A DNA stretch of 64,000 bases from Desulfobacterales bacterium (GCA_016218685.1 JACRDD010000041.1:20791-84790), one strand, 5' to 3'. Shown: positions 44,852 to 54,748, counted from the first letter of the stretch. The notes: generated from the sequence alone by a model not told the origin. A program made the numbers and translations.

Positions 44852-45529
44852 ATGTACGCATTCGTCACCGGCCCGCTGGCCTGGATCGCCTTTACCGTCT
44901 TCTTCGTCGGCCTCGTCTGGCGCGGCATCTGGTATGTCCGCGGCCTGGACTGGCGCCTGGACCGTGTCAGCTACGGCGAGAACCTGGGCTACGGCCTCCG
45001 GGGCGCGCTGCGTTCCATCGTGCGCTGGCTGATCCCCTACGGCACCCACAGTTGGCGCTTCTACTCGGGCTATACGGCCGCGGTGTTCATCTTTCACATC
45101 GGCCTGCTGGTGACGCCGGTTTTCCTGCTGGCCCACAACCTGCTGCTCGAAGAGCGCTGGGGCGTGCGCTTACCGGCCCTTTCCGAAGCCCTGGCCGACA
45201 CCCTCACCGTGGCCGTGCTGATCGCCGCCGTGGTGATTGTGCTGCGCCGCGTGGCCCTGCCCGAAGTGCGCATCCTCACCAAGCCCCAGGACATCCTGCT
45301 GCTGCTGACGGCCGTGACCCCTTTCTGGACCGGTTTTCTGGCCTACCACCAGGTGGGGCCGTACCAATTCTGGCTGATCGCCCACATCCTGGCCGGCGAA
45401 CTGCTGCTGGTGGCCATCCCCTTGACCAAGCTCTCCCACTTTCTGCTCTTCTTCCTGTCGCGGGCGCAGATCGGGATGGACTTCGGTATCAAGCGGGGCG
45501 GGATGAAAAGCGGGGGAATGCAATGGTAA
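44852..45529 (+). CDS. hmcE: Hmc complex cytochrome b-like (NarI-type) subunit HmcE
   Basis: A membrane protein of 225 residues with about five helices, related to NarI/DsrM-type cytochrome b subunits. Histidines in helices are candidate b-haem ligands: [20 protein letters not shown] near residues 75-95 and [14 protein letters not shown] near 172-186. It begins 3 bp after hmcD. Together with HmcC it forms the membrane core and contacts HmcF on the cytoplasmic side. The C-terminus is a short basic, glycine-rich tail. Confidence 0.92.
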   Translation: MYAFVTGPLAWIAFTVFFVGLVWRGIWYVRGLDWRLDRVSYGENLGYGLRGALRSIVRWLIPYGTHSWRFYSGYTAAVFIFHIGLLVTPVFLLAHNLLLEERWGVRLPALSEALADTLTVAVLIAAVVIVLRRVALPEVRILTKPQDILLLLTAVTPFWTGFLAYHQVGPYQFWLIAHILAGELLLVAIPLTKLSHFLLFFLSRAQIGMDFGIKRGGMKSGGMQW

Positions 45530-45542
45530 GGAAGGATTGATT

Positions 45543-46925
45543 ATGCCCGAAGGATTACTCTGCAACAAAACACCGATCGATACCGTCGAGCAGCTCCAGG
45601 CGCTGTTGGCCGACAAGAGCGGCAAGCAGTACTACGAAGAGATGCTGCACCTGGATGTGGACGCGCCGGCCTTATGGGCCACCCTCCAGAAGTCGCTCAA
45701 ATCCCGGCTGCGCACCTGGCTCTCGATTTGCGCCCACTGCGGCATGTGCGCCGACAGTTGTTTCTTCTACCTGGCCAACGGCAACGACCCCAGCCAGGTG
45801 CCCTCCTACAAGATCCAGCAGACCCTGGGCGAGATCGTGCGCCGCAAGGGCCGGGTGGACAACGCCTTCATGCGCAACGCCATGGACACAGCCTATTCCA
45901 AGTGTACCTGCTGCAACCGCTGCGGACTCTACTGCCCCTTCGGCATCGACACCGGCGTGATGTTCAGCTACCTGCGCGGCCTGCTCTTCTCCCAGGGCTT
46001 CGTGCCCTGGGAAATGAAGATCGGCTCGGGCATGCACCGCATCTATCGGGCCCAGATGGATGTAACCGGCGAAGATTGGGTCGAGACCTGCGAGTGGATG
46101 TGCGAAGAGGCCCAGGAAGAGTGGCCGGGGCTGGAGTTTCCGGTAGACAAGCCCGATGCCGACATCATCTACACGGTCAACGCCCGCGAAGTCAAACACT
46201 ACCCCGAAGATCTGGCCGACGCCGCCGTGCTCTTCCATATCGCCGGCGAAAACTGGACCGTGCCCAGCAAGGGGTGGGAAGAGACCAGCCTGGCCATGTT
46301 CGCCGGCGACTGGGCCGGCTGCAAACAGCAGGTGGAAGAGGTCTACGCGGCCATGGAGCGCCTGAAACCCAAGCGCATGGTGGTCACCGAGTGCGGCCAT
46401 GCCTACCGGGCTACGGTGATCGAAGGCCCCTACTGGGCCGGCCGCAAGAGCGGCAAGACCCCCATCGAATCCTTCCATTACGTGGAATGGGTGGCCGAGG
46501 CCCTGCGCACCGGCAAGCTCAAGATCGATCCGGCCAAGCGCATCAAGGAGCCGGTGACCTATCAGGATTCGTGCAACTACATCCGCAACGGCGGCCTGCG
46601 GGAGCATGCCCGGGAGATCATGCGCTACATTGCCGAAGACTTCCGCGAGATGAAACCCTGCGGCGAGCACAACTTCTGCTGCGGTGGGGGGGGCGGGCTC
46701 AACGGCATCGGCCGCTACCGCCCCCAACGCAACATCGGCCTCAAGGTCAAACGCGACCAGATCCTGGCCACGGGCGCCAAGCTGGTGATCTCCCCCTGCC
46801 ACAACTGCTGGGACGCCATCCGCGACCTGGAAGAGCACTTCAAAATCGGCATCCGCTGGACCTTCCTCAAGCCGCTGCTGCTCAAGATGGTGATCGTGCC
46901 CGAGCACCTGCGGCCCGAGGAGTGA
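45543..46925 (+). CDS. hmcF: Hmc complex HdrD-like iron-sulfur protein HmcF
   Basis: A cytoplasmic protein of 460 residues from the ATG at 45543 (after AAGGAAGG). Two ferredoxin-type clusters are near residues 62-73 ([11 protein letters not shown]) and 120-133 ([12 protein letters not shown]). The C-terminal half has CCG-type cysteine regions of heterodisulfide reductase HdrD and Dsr[11 protein letters not shown] and [15 protein letters not shown], then [10 protein letters not shown]. Such sites hold a [4Fe-4S] cluster that handles disulfides, so the cytoplasmic electron acceptor may be a DsrC trisulfide or another disulfide; this is inferred. It completes hmcABCDEF. Confidence 0.94.
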   Translation: MPEGLLCNKTPIDTVEQLQALLADKSGKQYYEEMLHLDVDAPALWATLQKSLKSRLRTWLSICAHCGMCADSCFFYLANGNDPSQVPSYKIQQTLGEIVRRKGRVDNAFMRNAMDTAYSKCTCCNRCGLYCPFGIDTGVMFSYLRGLLFSQGFVPWEMKIGSGMHRIYRAQMDVTGEDWVETCEWMCEEAQEEWPGLEFPVDKPDADIIYTVNAREVKHYPEDLADAAVLFHIAGENWTVPSKGWEETSLAMFAGDWAGCKQQVEEVYAAMERLKPKRMVVTECGHAYRATVIEGPYWAGRKSGKTPIESFHYVEWVAEALRTGKLKIDPAKRIKEPVTYQDSCNYIRNGGLREHAREIMRYIAEDFREMKPCGEHNFCCGGGGGLNGIGRYRPQRNIGLKVKRDQILATGAKLVISPCHNCWDAIRDLEEHFKIGIRWTFLKPLLLKMVIVPEHLRPEE

Positions 46926-47032
46926 TTCTGCCAAGGCGGTTATAGTCTCCCTGAAGCCATTGTTTGCCGTAGAGCCTGCGAGACAATTGAAACTGGAGAT
47001 TAACCGGATTTTTTTAAGCGGAGACAACGACC

Positions 47033-48643
47033 ATGAATATCGGCCGATTGGCGCAAGACAACATTCAACGCTTCGGCGAATACCCGTTTGTCCACCATGC
47101 GGGGCAGTGGCACACCAACGTGGAGATGAATCGGAAGGCCAACCAGTTGGGCCATGCCCTCCAGCAACTCGGGGTTCGTAAAGGGGATCGCGTGGGCGTT
47201 CAGATGTTGAACAGCACCCAGCTCATGCAGACCTTTTTCGCGGTGTTCAAGATCGGCGCCATCCTCGTGCCGATCAATCCCTCCCTGCGGGTGGCCGATC
47301 TGGCCTATTTATACGCCGACGCCGGCCTGGTGGCCCTGATCAGCCACCCCGACTACCTGGAGGCCGTCCGGGCGGCCCGCCGGGACGCGCCCCAATTGAA
47401 GCACCTGATTGTGACCGGAGGCGCCATTGCCGATGATGCCCTGGGCTTCGACGCCATCTGCGAGCAATGCCCGGAGCAACTGGCCACGGTGGAGACCGAC
47501 AACGACGACACGGCGGTGCTGATCTACACCGCGGGCACCACCGGGCAACCCAAGGGCGTGATGCTCACCCATTACAACTGGTACACCCATGTCACCGGTT
47601 ATTACGACCAGGTGCTGCTCGACAGTTGGGGCGTCGCGGTGCAGGGCAATGTGCGGGAACGCACCGCTGCCGGCGATGCGGGCAAAGAGACTGTCACGGA
47701 AGTATTCGGGGTCAGCCGCCACCGCGTCTCGTTGATCACCCTGCCCCTGTTCCACGGCTACGGCGTGTTCGCCCTCAACCTGGAGTTTCTCACCGGCGGC
47801 CGCCTGGTGCTGCTCGATCGCTGGAATGCCGAAGCAGCGATGAATTGCATCCAGCAATTCAAGATCACCGACTTCCGCGGCGTGCCCACCATGTACATTC
47901 AACTGCTCAACCATCCCGACGTGGCGCGTTACGACTTGAGCTCCCTGAGGACCTGTATCTGCGGCGCGGCCCCCATGCCCCTGGAAGTGGCCCGTCTGTG
48001 GCAGGAGAAGTTCGGGCTGCACATCTGGGAAGGGTATGGCCTGAGCGAGGCGACCACCGTCAACTGCGGCAATATCGCCCTGCGAAAACCGCCCAAATAC
48101 GGCTCCATCGGCACCTGCTACCAGAAGTGCAACACCATCCGGATCTTCGACGAACACGACGGCGAAGTCGCACCGGGAGTCAACGGCGAAATCGTCATCA
48201 AAGGACCGGGCGTGATGAAAGGCTACTGGAACAAACCGGCGGAAACGGCCGCCGTCCTGCGCGACGGCTGGCTGCACACCGGCGATGTCGGCTATAAGGA
48301 TGAAGAGGGCTACCTTTTCATCACCGACCGCAAAAAGGATCTGATCATCCGGGGCGGCGAGAATATCTACCCCAAAGAAGTAGAAAACATTCTCTACCAG
48401 CATCCCCAGGTGCTGGAGGCCGCGGTGGTCGGCACCCCGGACCCGGTCTACGGCGAATCGGTCAAGGCCTTCATCGCCCTCAAAACCCCGGACGGCGCCA
48501 CCGCCGAAGAGCTGATGGCCTATTGCAAGCAACACCTGCCTAAATATAAACGACCCGCATCCATTCAATTCATGGATGCCCTGCCCAAAAGCGCCGTGGG
48601 CAAGATCTTGCGGCGCGTGCTGCGCGACGACTCCCAGCGTTGA
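47033..48643 (+). CDS. AMP-forming acyl-CoA synthetase/ligase
   Basis: An ANL-superfamily adenylating enzyme of 536 residues. Core motifs are LIYTAGTTGQPKGVM near residue 163 (phosphate-binding loop, with Ala for the commoner Ser), WEGYGLSEATTVN near 330, GWLHTGDVGYKDEEGY near 413, and the C-terminal hinge and catalytic Lys region DRKKDLIIRGGENIYPKEVE. PKSAVGKILRR near the C-terminus carries the adenylation lysine. Substrate is probably a fatty or aromatic acid. The extra stretch VQGNVRERTAAGDAGKETVTEVF (about residues 202-224, given in part) is unusual. It lies 107 bp downstream of hmcF with no clear terminator between, but is metabolically unrelated. Confidence 0.92.
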   Translation: MNIGRLAQDNIQRFGEYPFVHHAGQWHTNVEMNRKANQLGHALQQLGVRKGDRVGVQMLNSTQLMQTFFAVFKIGAILVPINPSLRVADLAYLYADAGLVALISHPDYLEAVRAARRDAPQLKHLIVTGGAIADDALGFDAICEQCPEQLATVETDNDDTAVLIYTAGTTGQPKGVMLTHYNWYTHVTGYYDQVLLDSWGVAVQGNVRERTAAGDAGKETVTEVFGVSRHRVSLITLPLFHGYGVFALNLEFLTGGRLVLLDRWNAEAAMNCIQQFKITDFRGVPTMYIQLLNHPDVARYDLSSLRTCICGAAPMPLEVARLWQEKFGLHIWEGYGLSEATTVNCGNIALRKPPKYGSIGTCYQKCNTIRIFDEHDGEVAPGVNGEIVIKGPGVMKGYWNKPAETAAVLRDGWLHTGDVGYKDEEGYLFITDRKKDLIIRGGENIYPKEVENILYQHPQVLEAAVVGTPDPVYGESVKAFIALKTPDGATAEELMAYCKQHLPKYKRPASIQFMDALPKSAVGKILRRVLRDDSQR

Positions 48644-48961
48644 TATGAACCGGTGGTAGTAGATGCCAAGGCCTTCCGGCACAATCTGAGCATGCGCGAC
48701 CACTCCGGCGCCCCGGTGCCGCCGGCCGCGGCCTGCCTGCCCCCCGACCCCGCGGCTTGGCGCGCCATCGCTGCGCGCGCGTTGGATATTTGACGCTCAC
48801 GACCCAATCTTCAGTTTCTCCCATCATTGCAGTTACTTAAAAAAGCCTCAATTCGGTATGGTTATTGCTGTCGGACTATCGTTGTCAGCAGGATATTCAT
48901 GGGCCTGAATCGGGTACCGCTTTCAGGCCCACACACATCACATAAAAAAGAGGAGGTAATC
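48644..48961. other. Intergenic region, 318 bp, with a short doubtful frame
   Basis: After the ligase stop, a GTG at 48653 opens a 46-codon frame to a TGA at 48791-48793 (ending AAWRAIAARALDI). It has coding-like third-position GC but no ribosome site, so it may be a decayed gene fragment or chance. The rest, from 48794, is AT-richer and contains the GAGGAGG site of the lipoprotein gene. No RNA motif recognised. Confidence 0.4.
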
Positions 48962-50005
48962 GTGAAGAATTTCAGAAATGGATGGTTGGCCATGGTGTCG
49001 CTCTTGTGCTTTGCGCTTGTTTTGAACTGCGGGGGCAGCAGCAGCACCGCCTTGACGCCCGATGACCCCGAGTTGAGCAGCCAGGATCTCTTCTATGCCA
49101 CCATCAGTGAAACCACCCCGGTATACACCCTGCTCGATGCCACGGCCGTCCGCGCCGCCGCGCCGCCGCGCGGCCTGCCGGCGGAATGGGGTTCCGAAGC
49201 CGGCCCGCTTTATAGTATCTTTTTCACCCTGCGCGAATTCCAGAGCCCGCGGGACGAAGGTGTGGTGGACCGCTCCAATTTATACAAACTGCTGTACGAT
49301 GCGGAAAGCGTGCTCATGAGCGGTTACGAGAGCGCCGAAGAGCTGCCGGAGCCGATCCAGATTCCTTCTCCCTTCGCGGGCATCGATACCAGCGAGACGC
49401 TCTTCACGCGGGCCGCCAACATCGAAGACGACGCCCTCTCCATCGCCTACAGCGACAGCGATGAGCGGCTCGAAGCCCTGATCACCTGGAAATGGACGGA
49501 AGAGCAAAATCCCGACAAGGCCGAACGGGGCATTGCCTACTACGTACTGGACAAGGCGACCCAGAATGTCTCCATCGATATGGTCTATTCCGTGGACTAC
49601 GACATTTCGTCCCCGGAAAGTACCTACAACCTGCGCTGCAAGGCCAGCGGGAACGCAGCGGCGCACTCCTTTGAATTCAGCTACCTGATCGGCACCACCG
49701 CGATCATCGCCAAGGGGGTCTCCCAGGGCGCGGACAACTATGTGATCTTCAAGTTCAGCACCGGCGGCGGCGACGCCTACTACCTGAAGGTGGCGGCCGA
49801 AGCCGGCGAAGCGTTCTTCAAAGATGTTTATGAAGGCTCTGAAGCCGCGCCGGTCACCGATCCGTCTGGAATCGACGATGAGCAAGGGTACCTGGACTGG
49901 ATAGAGGCCCAGGCGTTCATGACCGAAAGCGATCTGTTGACCTCCACCGTAGATTTGAATGTCGGCGATGACGACTATGCCGGCTTAATCGATCTGGTGT
50001 TCTAA
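48962..50005 (+). CDS. Lipoprotein of unknown function
   Basis: A protein of 347 residues from the GTG at 48962, four bases after AGAGGAGGT; this start gives a good lipoprotein signal ending in FALVLNC near residue 22, while the longer frame would bury it. After the lipid-modified Cys comes a Gly/Ser linker, then a soluble domain of mixed strands (VYTLLDATAVRAAAPPRG, TYNLRCKASGNAAAHSFEFS, NYVIFKFSTGGGDAYYLK). No family recognised. It stands alone between two stretches that look like decayed coding sequence. Confidence 0.75.
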   Translation: MKNFRNGWLAMVSLLCFALVLNCGGSSSTALTPDDPELSSQDLFYATISETTPVYTLLDATAVRAAAPPRGLPAEWGSEAGPLYSIFFTLREFQSPRDEGVVDRSNLYKLLYDAESVLMSGYESAEELPEPIQIPSPFAGIDTSETLFTRAANIEDDALSIAYSDSDERLEALITWKWTEEQNPDKAERGIAYYVLDKATQNVSIDMVYSVDYDISSPESTYNLRCKASGNAAAHSFEFSYLIGTTAIIAKGVSQGADNYVIFKFSTGGGDAYYLKVAAEAGEAFFKDVYEGSEAAPVTDPSGIDDEQGYLDWIEAQAFMTESDLLTSTVDLNVGDDDYAGLIDLVF

Positions 50006-50490
50006 GCGCCGCTCAACAAAACCAAGTGTTGATTGAATTTCAACGGGGACGGCAACTTCGCGTTGTCGTCCCTGTTGCACGCGCATTGCGGCCGCCCGCG
50101 CCCGCCTCCAAAGCGACCTGCCGATCGGCCCCAAAACCGCGCCTTCCGTTTGGATCTTGGACGAAGCCGCCGCCATCGCGGCGGACTTCAACCACCCCCA
50201 TCCCTCGGCCGGCGCAAAGACCTGGGCGTGCGAAGCTTGCGGAGAACGGTCCGAAGGTCAATTCATCGATTCAATTGACACATGACCGCTCCCTGGACTA
50301 AGGTTTCCCGCATACTCCCGCGCAAAGATCGCTAAATCAAACTGACCTGTATAAAATGAGCCCCTTTAACACGGGAGACCAATTTTCCCGATAGGCGGCA
50401 AGGCTCGCAAACCGATACCCCCGCCTCCGGCGGTCACGCCGCGACCGAAATTCGCAACGCAGCAAAAGAACTGATGAAGGAACTGCTATC
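50006..50490. other. Intergenic region, 485 bp
   Basis: The first 280 bases contain a start-less open frame described separately as a probable gene remnant. From 50286 to 50490 I see only short palindromic GC runs and the AAGGAA site before the esterase start. No promoter pair, RNA motif or repeat was assigned. Confidence 0.45.
50037..50285 (+). pseudogene. Probable decayed gene fragment with a zinc-ribbon-like end
   Basis: This frame is open for 82 codons from an in-frame stop at 50034 to the TGA at 50283-50285 but has no ATG or GTG; a TTG at 50157 would give only 42 residues. The last 45 residues look genuinely coding: LDEAAAIAADFNHPHP, then KTWACEACGERSEGQFIDSI. The CxxC-GE-x-x-x-x-QF pattern recalls the zinc-ribbon tails of small DUF2007-like proteins, but the expected second CxxC is absent. 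A truncated remnant is the most economical reading. Confidence 0.35.
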
Positions 50491-51801
50491 GTGTTCGGCT
50501 TAATCGTTCTTCTTCTGGATCTTCATCGCTCGCTTCGACAGGGTGGCTCCTCGCGAGACGATAGATACTTGGCTGCGCGCCTGGGACCTTCCTTGGCCAC
50601 CGCGCTGATGTTATCGCTCTTCAGCGCGTGTGGGGGCGGGGGTGGCGGAGACACGCCGCCCGATAGCACGCCCCCGACCCCATCGGTATGCACGGCGGCC
50701 ACCGGCCTTTTCGCCCCGCTGCCCGCCTGTACGTCAACCACGCCGTGCAGACGAGTCGCCCCCGAACTGGGCGTTCAATCCATCGAAAACCCGACGGAAA
50801 CCCCAAACTGCGCCGCACCTTGGAGCCAGCGCTACACACACAGCGTGCTCGGGTTCACCCGACACGCGTGCGTCTATCGGCCTTCCGGTGCCTCCGCCAC
50901 CTCGAAACGCCCCCTGATGCTGTGGTTCCACCCGGGCGGCGAAGGCAGCGCCGACCTAGCCGGCAGCGAAGCCAGCCTGCTCGCCAAGGCCGAGAGCTAC
51001 GATTTGACGGGCGATCCCGAGCGGCCTGGATTCGTGCTGGTGTCGGTCCAAGGCCGGAACCTGCGCTTTCCGACCGCGGCACCACGCGACGGCCAGCACC
51101 ATGACTTTTACTACCGCGACCTGCATTCGCCATCCTCGAATCCCGATATCGCCAACACCGACACGCTGATCGATGCAATGGTGCAAGAAGGGATTGTCGA
51201 CACGAATCGAATTTATGTTGCCGGCTGGTCCAACGGCGGGTTCTTCAGCCAACTTTACGCCATCGCCCGTGACGACACAGCAACCGCCGGAGGCAATCGC
51301 GTAGCCGCCGCGGCGGTGTTCGCGGCCGCCGATCCTTTTGCTGGCATCAGTTGGGATCCATTCAATGAGACGTCGGTGAGCGACGGCGCCGCGTGCCGCC
51401 TGACCGCCTACCCGGTATCGGACATGCCGATCCTCATGGTCCACCGCACCGCCGATTCTGCCGTGGCTTGCGATGCCGTGCAGGCGGCGTGCTTTGAGAC
51501 CGAGCCTGGGTACACGACGACACTATGGTTGACGGATGCGCGCCAAGCGGGGTTACAAGTTCAAGGGTTGCTGATCGGCGGACTGGAAACCGGCGCAATG
51601 TTCGATCTCAACGCGACCGGCTGTACAAACTACAGCGCCGCTTGCCCGGTCGGCGATTGCAGCACGGCACCGCTATCGGACGCGTGCGAAAGTTTGGTCA
51701 ACCATCTGCGTTGGCCGGATGGTGTCTACAATAATCCTCCGAGCGGAACGGACCGCGAGGTGGACATGCTCCAGTTTCTCGCGGATCACCCGCGCTCATG
51801 A
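50491..51801 (+). CDS. Secreted lipoprotein esterase (alpha/beta hydrolase, PHB-depolymerase/LpqC-like)
   Basis: A protein of 436 residues from a GTG at 50491 after GAAGGAA. The hydrophobic segment ending LFSAC near residue 47 is a lipoprotein signal, so the true start may be nearer to it. The mature protein has a glycine run, then an alpha/beta hydrolase: oxyanion region LMLWFHPGGEGSA near 140, nucleophile elbow VAGWSNGGFFSQL near 247 (GWSNG), and PILMVHRTAD near 316 supplying an acidic residue. Paired cysteines in the C-terminal part suggest disulfides. Relatives cleave feruloyl or polyhydroxyalkanoate esters. Confidence 0.78.
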   Translation: MFGLIVLLLDLHRSLRQGGSSRDDRYLAARLGPSLATALMLSLFSACGGGGGGDTPPDSTPPTPSVCTAATGLFAPLPACTSTTPCRRVAPELGVQSIENPTETPNCAAPWSQRYTHSVLGFTRHACVYRPSGASATSKRPLMLWFHPGGEGSADLAGSEASLLAKAESYDLTGDPERPGFVLVSVQGRNLRFPTAAPRDGQHHDFYYRDLHSPSSNPDIANTDTLIDAMVQEGIVDTNRIYVAGWSNGGFFSQLYAIARDDTATAGGNRVAAAAVFAAADPFAGISWDPFNETSVSDGAACRLTAYPVSDMPILMVHRTADSAVACDAVQAACFETEPGYTTTLWLTDARQAGLQVQGLLIGGLETGAMFDLNATGCTNYSAACPVGDCSTAPLSDACESLVNHLRWPDGVYNNPPSGTDREVDMLQFLADHPRS

Positions 51802-51847
51802 AGTACTCGTCGCGCTGGGTGCGACGGAGGAAGCAGGCGGTCAGGAT

Positions 51848-52690
51848 TCATCTTCCCGATCCGAATAGGCGCGCGAGAAGCCCTGGCGGTCGGGTCTGCC
51901 AGCTCGTTTCCACATAGGGCAGTAAAGTTTCGGCGCCCCATTTCGCCTTGAAGTGCCGGATGCCCGGGTTGACACCCAGCCCCAGGTTCATGCGGATCTG
52001 CCCCCGCCGGGCCGCTTCGTCCAGCAGCGCCCCTAGCATAAGATCGGCGCTGCCCGGCACGGCCGCTTGGGGGTCGCGGAAGGAGAACATGAAAAAGGCG
52101 GTGTGCAGGGAACCGTATTCGCCCACCGCGAAGGCCGCCAGGCGGCCGTCGGCGCGCCGGGCCGAAACGATCAGGCTCGTGCCGGAGGCCTCGATGTAAG
52201 CCGATAGCCGGCCGAAGATGTGCCGCGTGCCGGGCGCAAGCGTTCGTTCAACGAGATAGCGGTCGACGAGGGCCGCGTGATCCTTGCCGAAGAGGCGGCC
52301 GCTCTCGACGCTCAGCTCCCGCCCGGCCCGGCGGAGCATGTTGCGCAGCTTCTGGCCGGGCGCGGGGGGCGGCACGGGCAGCAGGTAGTAGCAATCCGCG
52401 CGCGACACCGCCTGGGCCGGGGCTTGGGGCGGCCGGGCCGGGCCGATCACGGCGATCCGGTCGGGACCCGGGCCGCGCAGCAGCTCCGCGACCGCCGCGG
52501 CCATGGCGCCCGCATCCTCGGGATCGTGCAGCGGATAGCCGATGAGCACCCGATGTTCTTCCGAGAGATATCCGACGCAGGTGCCGAAGAGTTTCGGATG
52601 CGAGCCGGCCACGGCACCGACGTAAGCTATCACCTGCTCCGGCACGGCGGCTTCCGCGGTGATTCGGCTAAGGCGGTCCGGCCCGATCAT
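51848..52690 (-). CDS. GNAT-like acyltransferase-fold protein, paralogue of the upstream gene's N-terminal domain
   Basis: A protein of 280 residues. The C-terminal half has features of FemX/GNAT-type acyltransferases: SLIVSARRADGRLAAFAVGEY, then AFFMFSFRD and a conserved motif LGLGVNPGIRHFKAKWGAE near residue 240. The same motif, almost unchanged, occurs in the N-terminal domain of the gene just upstream, so the two arose by duplication. The start overlaps the upstream stop by four bases, implying one transcript and a common task. Substrate unknown. Confidence 0.68.
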   Translation of the reverse strand: MIGPDRLSRITAEAAVPEQVIAYVGAVAGSHPKLFGTCVGYLSEEHRVLIGYPLHDPEDAGAMAAAVAELLRGPGPDRIAVIGPARPPQAPAQAVSRADCYYLLPVPPPAPGQKLRNMLRRAGRELSVESGRLFGKDHAALVDRYLVERTLAPGTRHIFGRLSAYIEASGTSLIVSARRADGRLAAFAVGEYGSLHTAFFMFSFRDPQAAVPGSADLMLGALLDEAARRGQIRMNLGLGVNPGIRHFKAKWGAETLLPYVETSWQTRPPGLLARLFGSGR

Positions 52691-54456
52691 CGGCCCCTCC
52701 TGATGCTAAAGCCGTCCTCGGCCAGCATGCGGCGCAGGTTCAACATGTGGGCCGAGCCGACGAAGACGGCGCACCGGCCCTCTTCGATCAATGGCCGCAT
52801 GCGTTCGAGGAAGAGCGCATCGCGGCGCCCGATGACGCGCTCGATGCGCGAAGGAAACTCGATGCTCGTTCCCATCATCGCTTCCAGATCCCCCTTGAGA
52901 TAAGCCCGCACATTGCGCCGAATGTATCCCCCCCACTGCGGCGAGCGCCGGAAGAAATCCACGATGCGCGCGATGGGAATGCTTTCGAGGACCTCGATCT
53001 GCTCGGCAAGGGTCTCCATGGGGACGATCCGTTTGCCCATCTCCCGGGCCAGGTTCCACGCTTCCAGATCCACCGACTGGGTCCAGCCGCTACGGGCCAG
53101 ATAACCGGTCCAGAGCGAGAAGAAGGCCATCCAGGGTCGGGTCGCGGAGAGATACTCGCGGACATCCGGCGGCGACTTTTCGGCTAACCCGAGCAAGCGG
53201 GCCCAGAATCCGGACGGGCCGCAAACCGTGCGTTCCAGCCGGCGGATCTCCGCTTCGGTCATGGCATCGATCACCCGGGGCGACCCGGCCCCCGGATTGC
53301 GCCCGATATCGGCCACTTTTTGAAGACTCTGCGGGTCAAGCGGCCCTTCGAAGACCACCGTATCGACCCGCTCGAAGAGTTCGCGCAGGGAGAACTCGAA
53401 ACTGTAGCAGAAGAAATGGGCCGCCCCGGCAATCCATGAGCGGCGGCCATTCTTTTCGAGCGCCCAAAGCATTTTGAAATCTCTCTGCCGGGGCAGGCTC
53501 GCCATGTACTCCCGCTTGGACATGGTTTCGCGCGGCAGGGTCACGATCGAGCGCATCAGATCCCCCACCATGCCGGCCGAGCGATCCTGCGCCTGCCATT
53601 CGGCCATTTCGTAGGCCGGACCAGGAACGCCGCCCCACTTTACTTTGAAGCGCCGGATGCCCGCGTTGACGCCCAGGCCGAGGTGCACAAACGCCTTGCC
53701 CTGCCCCCGGGCGATACGGATCATCTCCCGAAACAGGAGGTCCATGGCATGGGGGCTATAGGGACGGCGGGAATGGGCGCCAAGCAGGTAGGCGCTGAAA
53801 GGCCCCGGCGCCGCATCGAGCAGCAGCGAGGCGGCCAGGTTTCCTTCCTGGTCCCAGGCATCGAGCAGGGAGAGGCCGGGGGCAGCTTGCAGCACGGCCT
53901 CGGTCCGGGCGTACAGCTCCCGGACCCGGGGCGGAAGCGGCACCCGCCCGAGAAACTCGGCCCACAGGCGGCGATGGGCGGGCGTGAAGCGCCGGCCTTC
54001 GGAGACGGTGAGCCGGACGGCCGCCCTTTGGGCCAGACGGTCGAGGCGAGGCGGGACGCGGCCATCCAGGGGCAGGCGATAGTACTGGTCCTGATCGCAA
54101 CGATGCGGCTTCAGCCGGTCCGGCAGCGCCGGGCAGATGGCCCAGCACGCTTTGGCGCGCGTGCGCCGGGCCGCCGCGCTAAGCGCCCGGTCGAACGCCT
54201 GCGGGTCATACGCTCCCTCGAATGGATAACCGATGGCCAGCAGCCAGTCGGCCGCGCCGAAAAAGAGAAAGCCGCCTTCCAGGAACGGCTCGCCGCCGGA
54301 CATGGCTTGCATGAAGCGCAACGAATGTTCGGGGACAGTCGCCGTGCGCAGCACCCCATCGATCTCATCGTGGGTCAAAAATGAGCTTTCTGAAGTTCCC
54401 ACGCGCTGTGCCCCCATTGCGGTTCGGCCAAGGGGTTCGTCGCCGCCGGCGGCCAT
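52687..54456 (-). CDS. GNAT-like domain fused to a TraB/GumN-type domain
   Basis: A fused protein of 589 residues. Residues about 30-285 parallel the downstream gene, including a motif LGLGVNAGIRRFKVKWGG near residue 265. Residues about 315-589 resemble the TraB/PrgY/GumN family (Tiki-like fold): RRSWIAGAAHFFCYSFE with the His near residue 340, the acidic VDTVVFEGPLD, and at the end CAVFVGSAHMLNLRRML with a second GxxH. These conserved acidic and His residues could form a metal-dependent protease-like site. The start is uncertain; no strong ribosome site is seen, and an ATG at 54417 is possible. Confidence 0.7.
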   Translation of the reverse strand: MAAGGDEPLGRTAMGAQRVGTSESSFLTHDEIDGVLRTATVPEHSLRFMQAMSGGEPFLEGGFLFFGAADWLLAIGYPFEGAYDPQAFDRALSAAARRTRAKACWAICPALPDRLKPHRCDQDQYYRLPLDGRVPPRLDRLAQRAAVRLTVSEGRRFTPAHRRLWAEFLGRVPLPPRVRELYARTEAVLQAAPGLSLLDAWDQEGNLAASLLLDAAPGPFSAYLLGAHSRRPYSPHAMDLLFREMIRIARGQGKAFVHLGLGVNAGIRRFKVKWGGVPGPAYEMAEWQAQDRSAGMVGDLMRSIVTLPRETMSKREYMASLPRQRDFKMLWALEKNGRRSWIAGAAHFFCYSFEFSLRELFERVDTVVFEGPLDPQSLQKVADIGRNPGAGSPRVIDAMTEAEIRRLERTVCGPSGFWARLLGLAEKSPPDVREYLSATRPWMAFFSLWTGYLARSGWTQSVDLEAWNLAREMGKRIVPMETLAEQIEVLESIPIARIVDFFRRSPQWGGYIRRNVRAYLKGDLEAMMGTSIEFPSRIERVIGRRDALFLERMRPLIEEGRCAVFVGSAHMLNLRRMLAEDGFSIRRGR

Positions 54457-54748
54457 GGCCGCGATAATCCGTTTGATTATTATGGTACTCTATATCACAA
54501 TCCACGGGAAAAACCTCTCCCCCCTGGGGTGCGTCGGCCCCGGCGACGCCATAACCACGCTGAATGGCCGTACTTTCAAGGCAACGACGACGCGCCCTGA
54601 CCATCAAAAGCGGCCAAGGCCGCGTGAACACTACAGGCGCCATAGCTTACCGCGGGGGTTGTGCGCCGGTGCCCTATGCTTGTATATCGGATGTGGAAGC
54701 TTGCGAAGAAATCTCTCAACCCGCCGTGCTGCGTTTCAGGAGGGGGTC

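Noticed and set aside
43178..45136. 652-codon minus-strand frame across the hmc operon
   Set aside because: His/Gln/Gly-rich antisense shadow of hmcB-hmcE.
40359..46925. Possible dsrMKJOP rather than hmc
   Set aside because: DsrJ is a three-haem protein; here the cytochrome has 16 haem motifs, and the gene order and sizes match HmcA-F.
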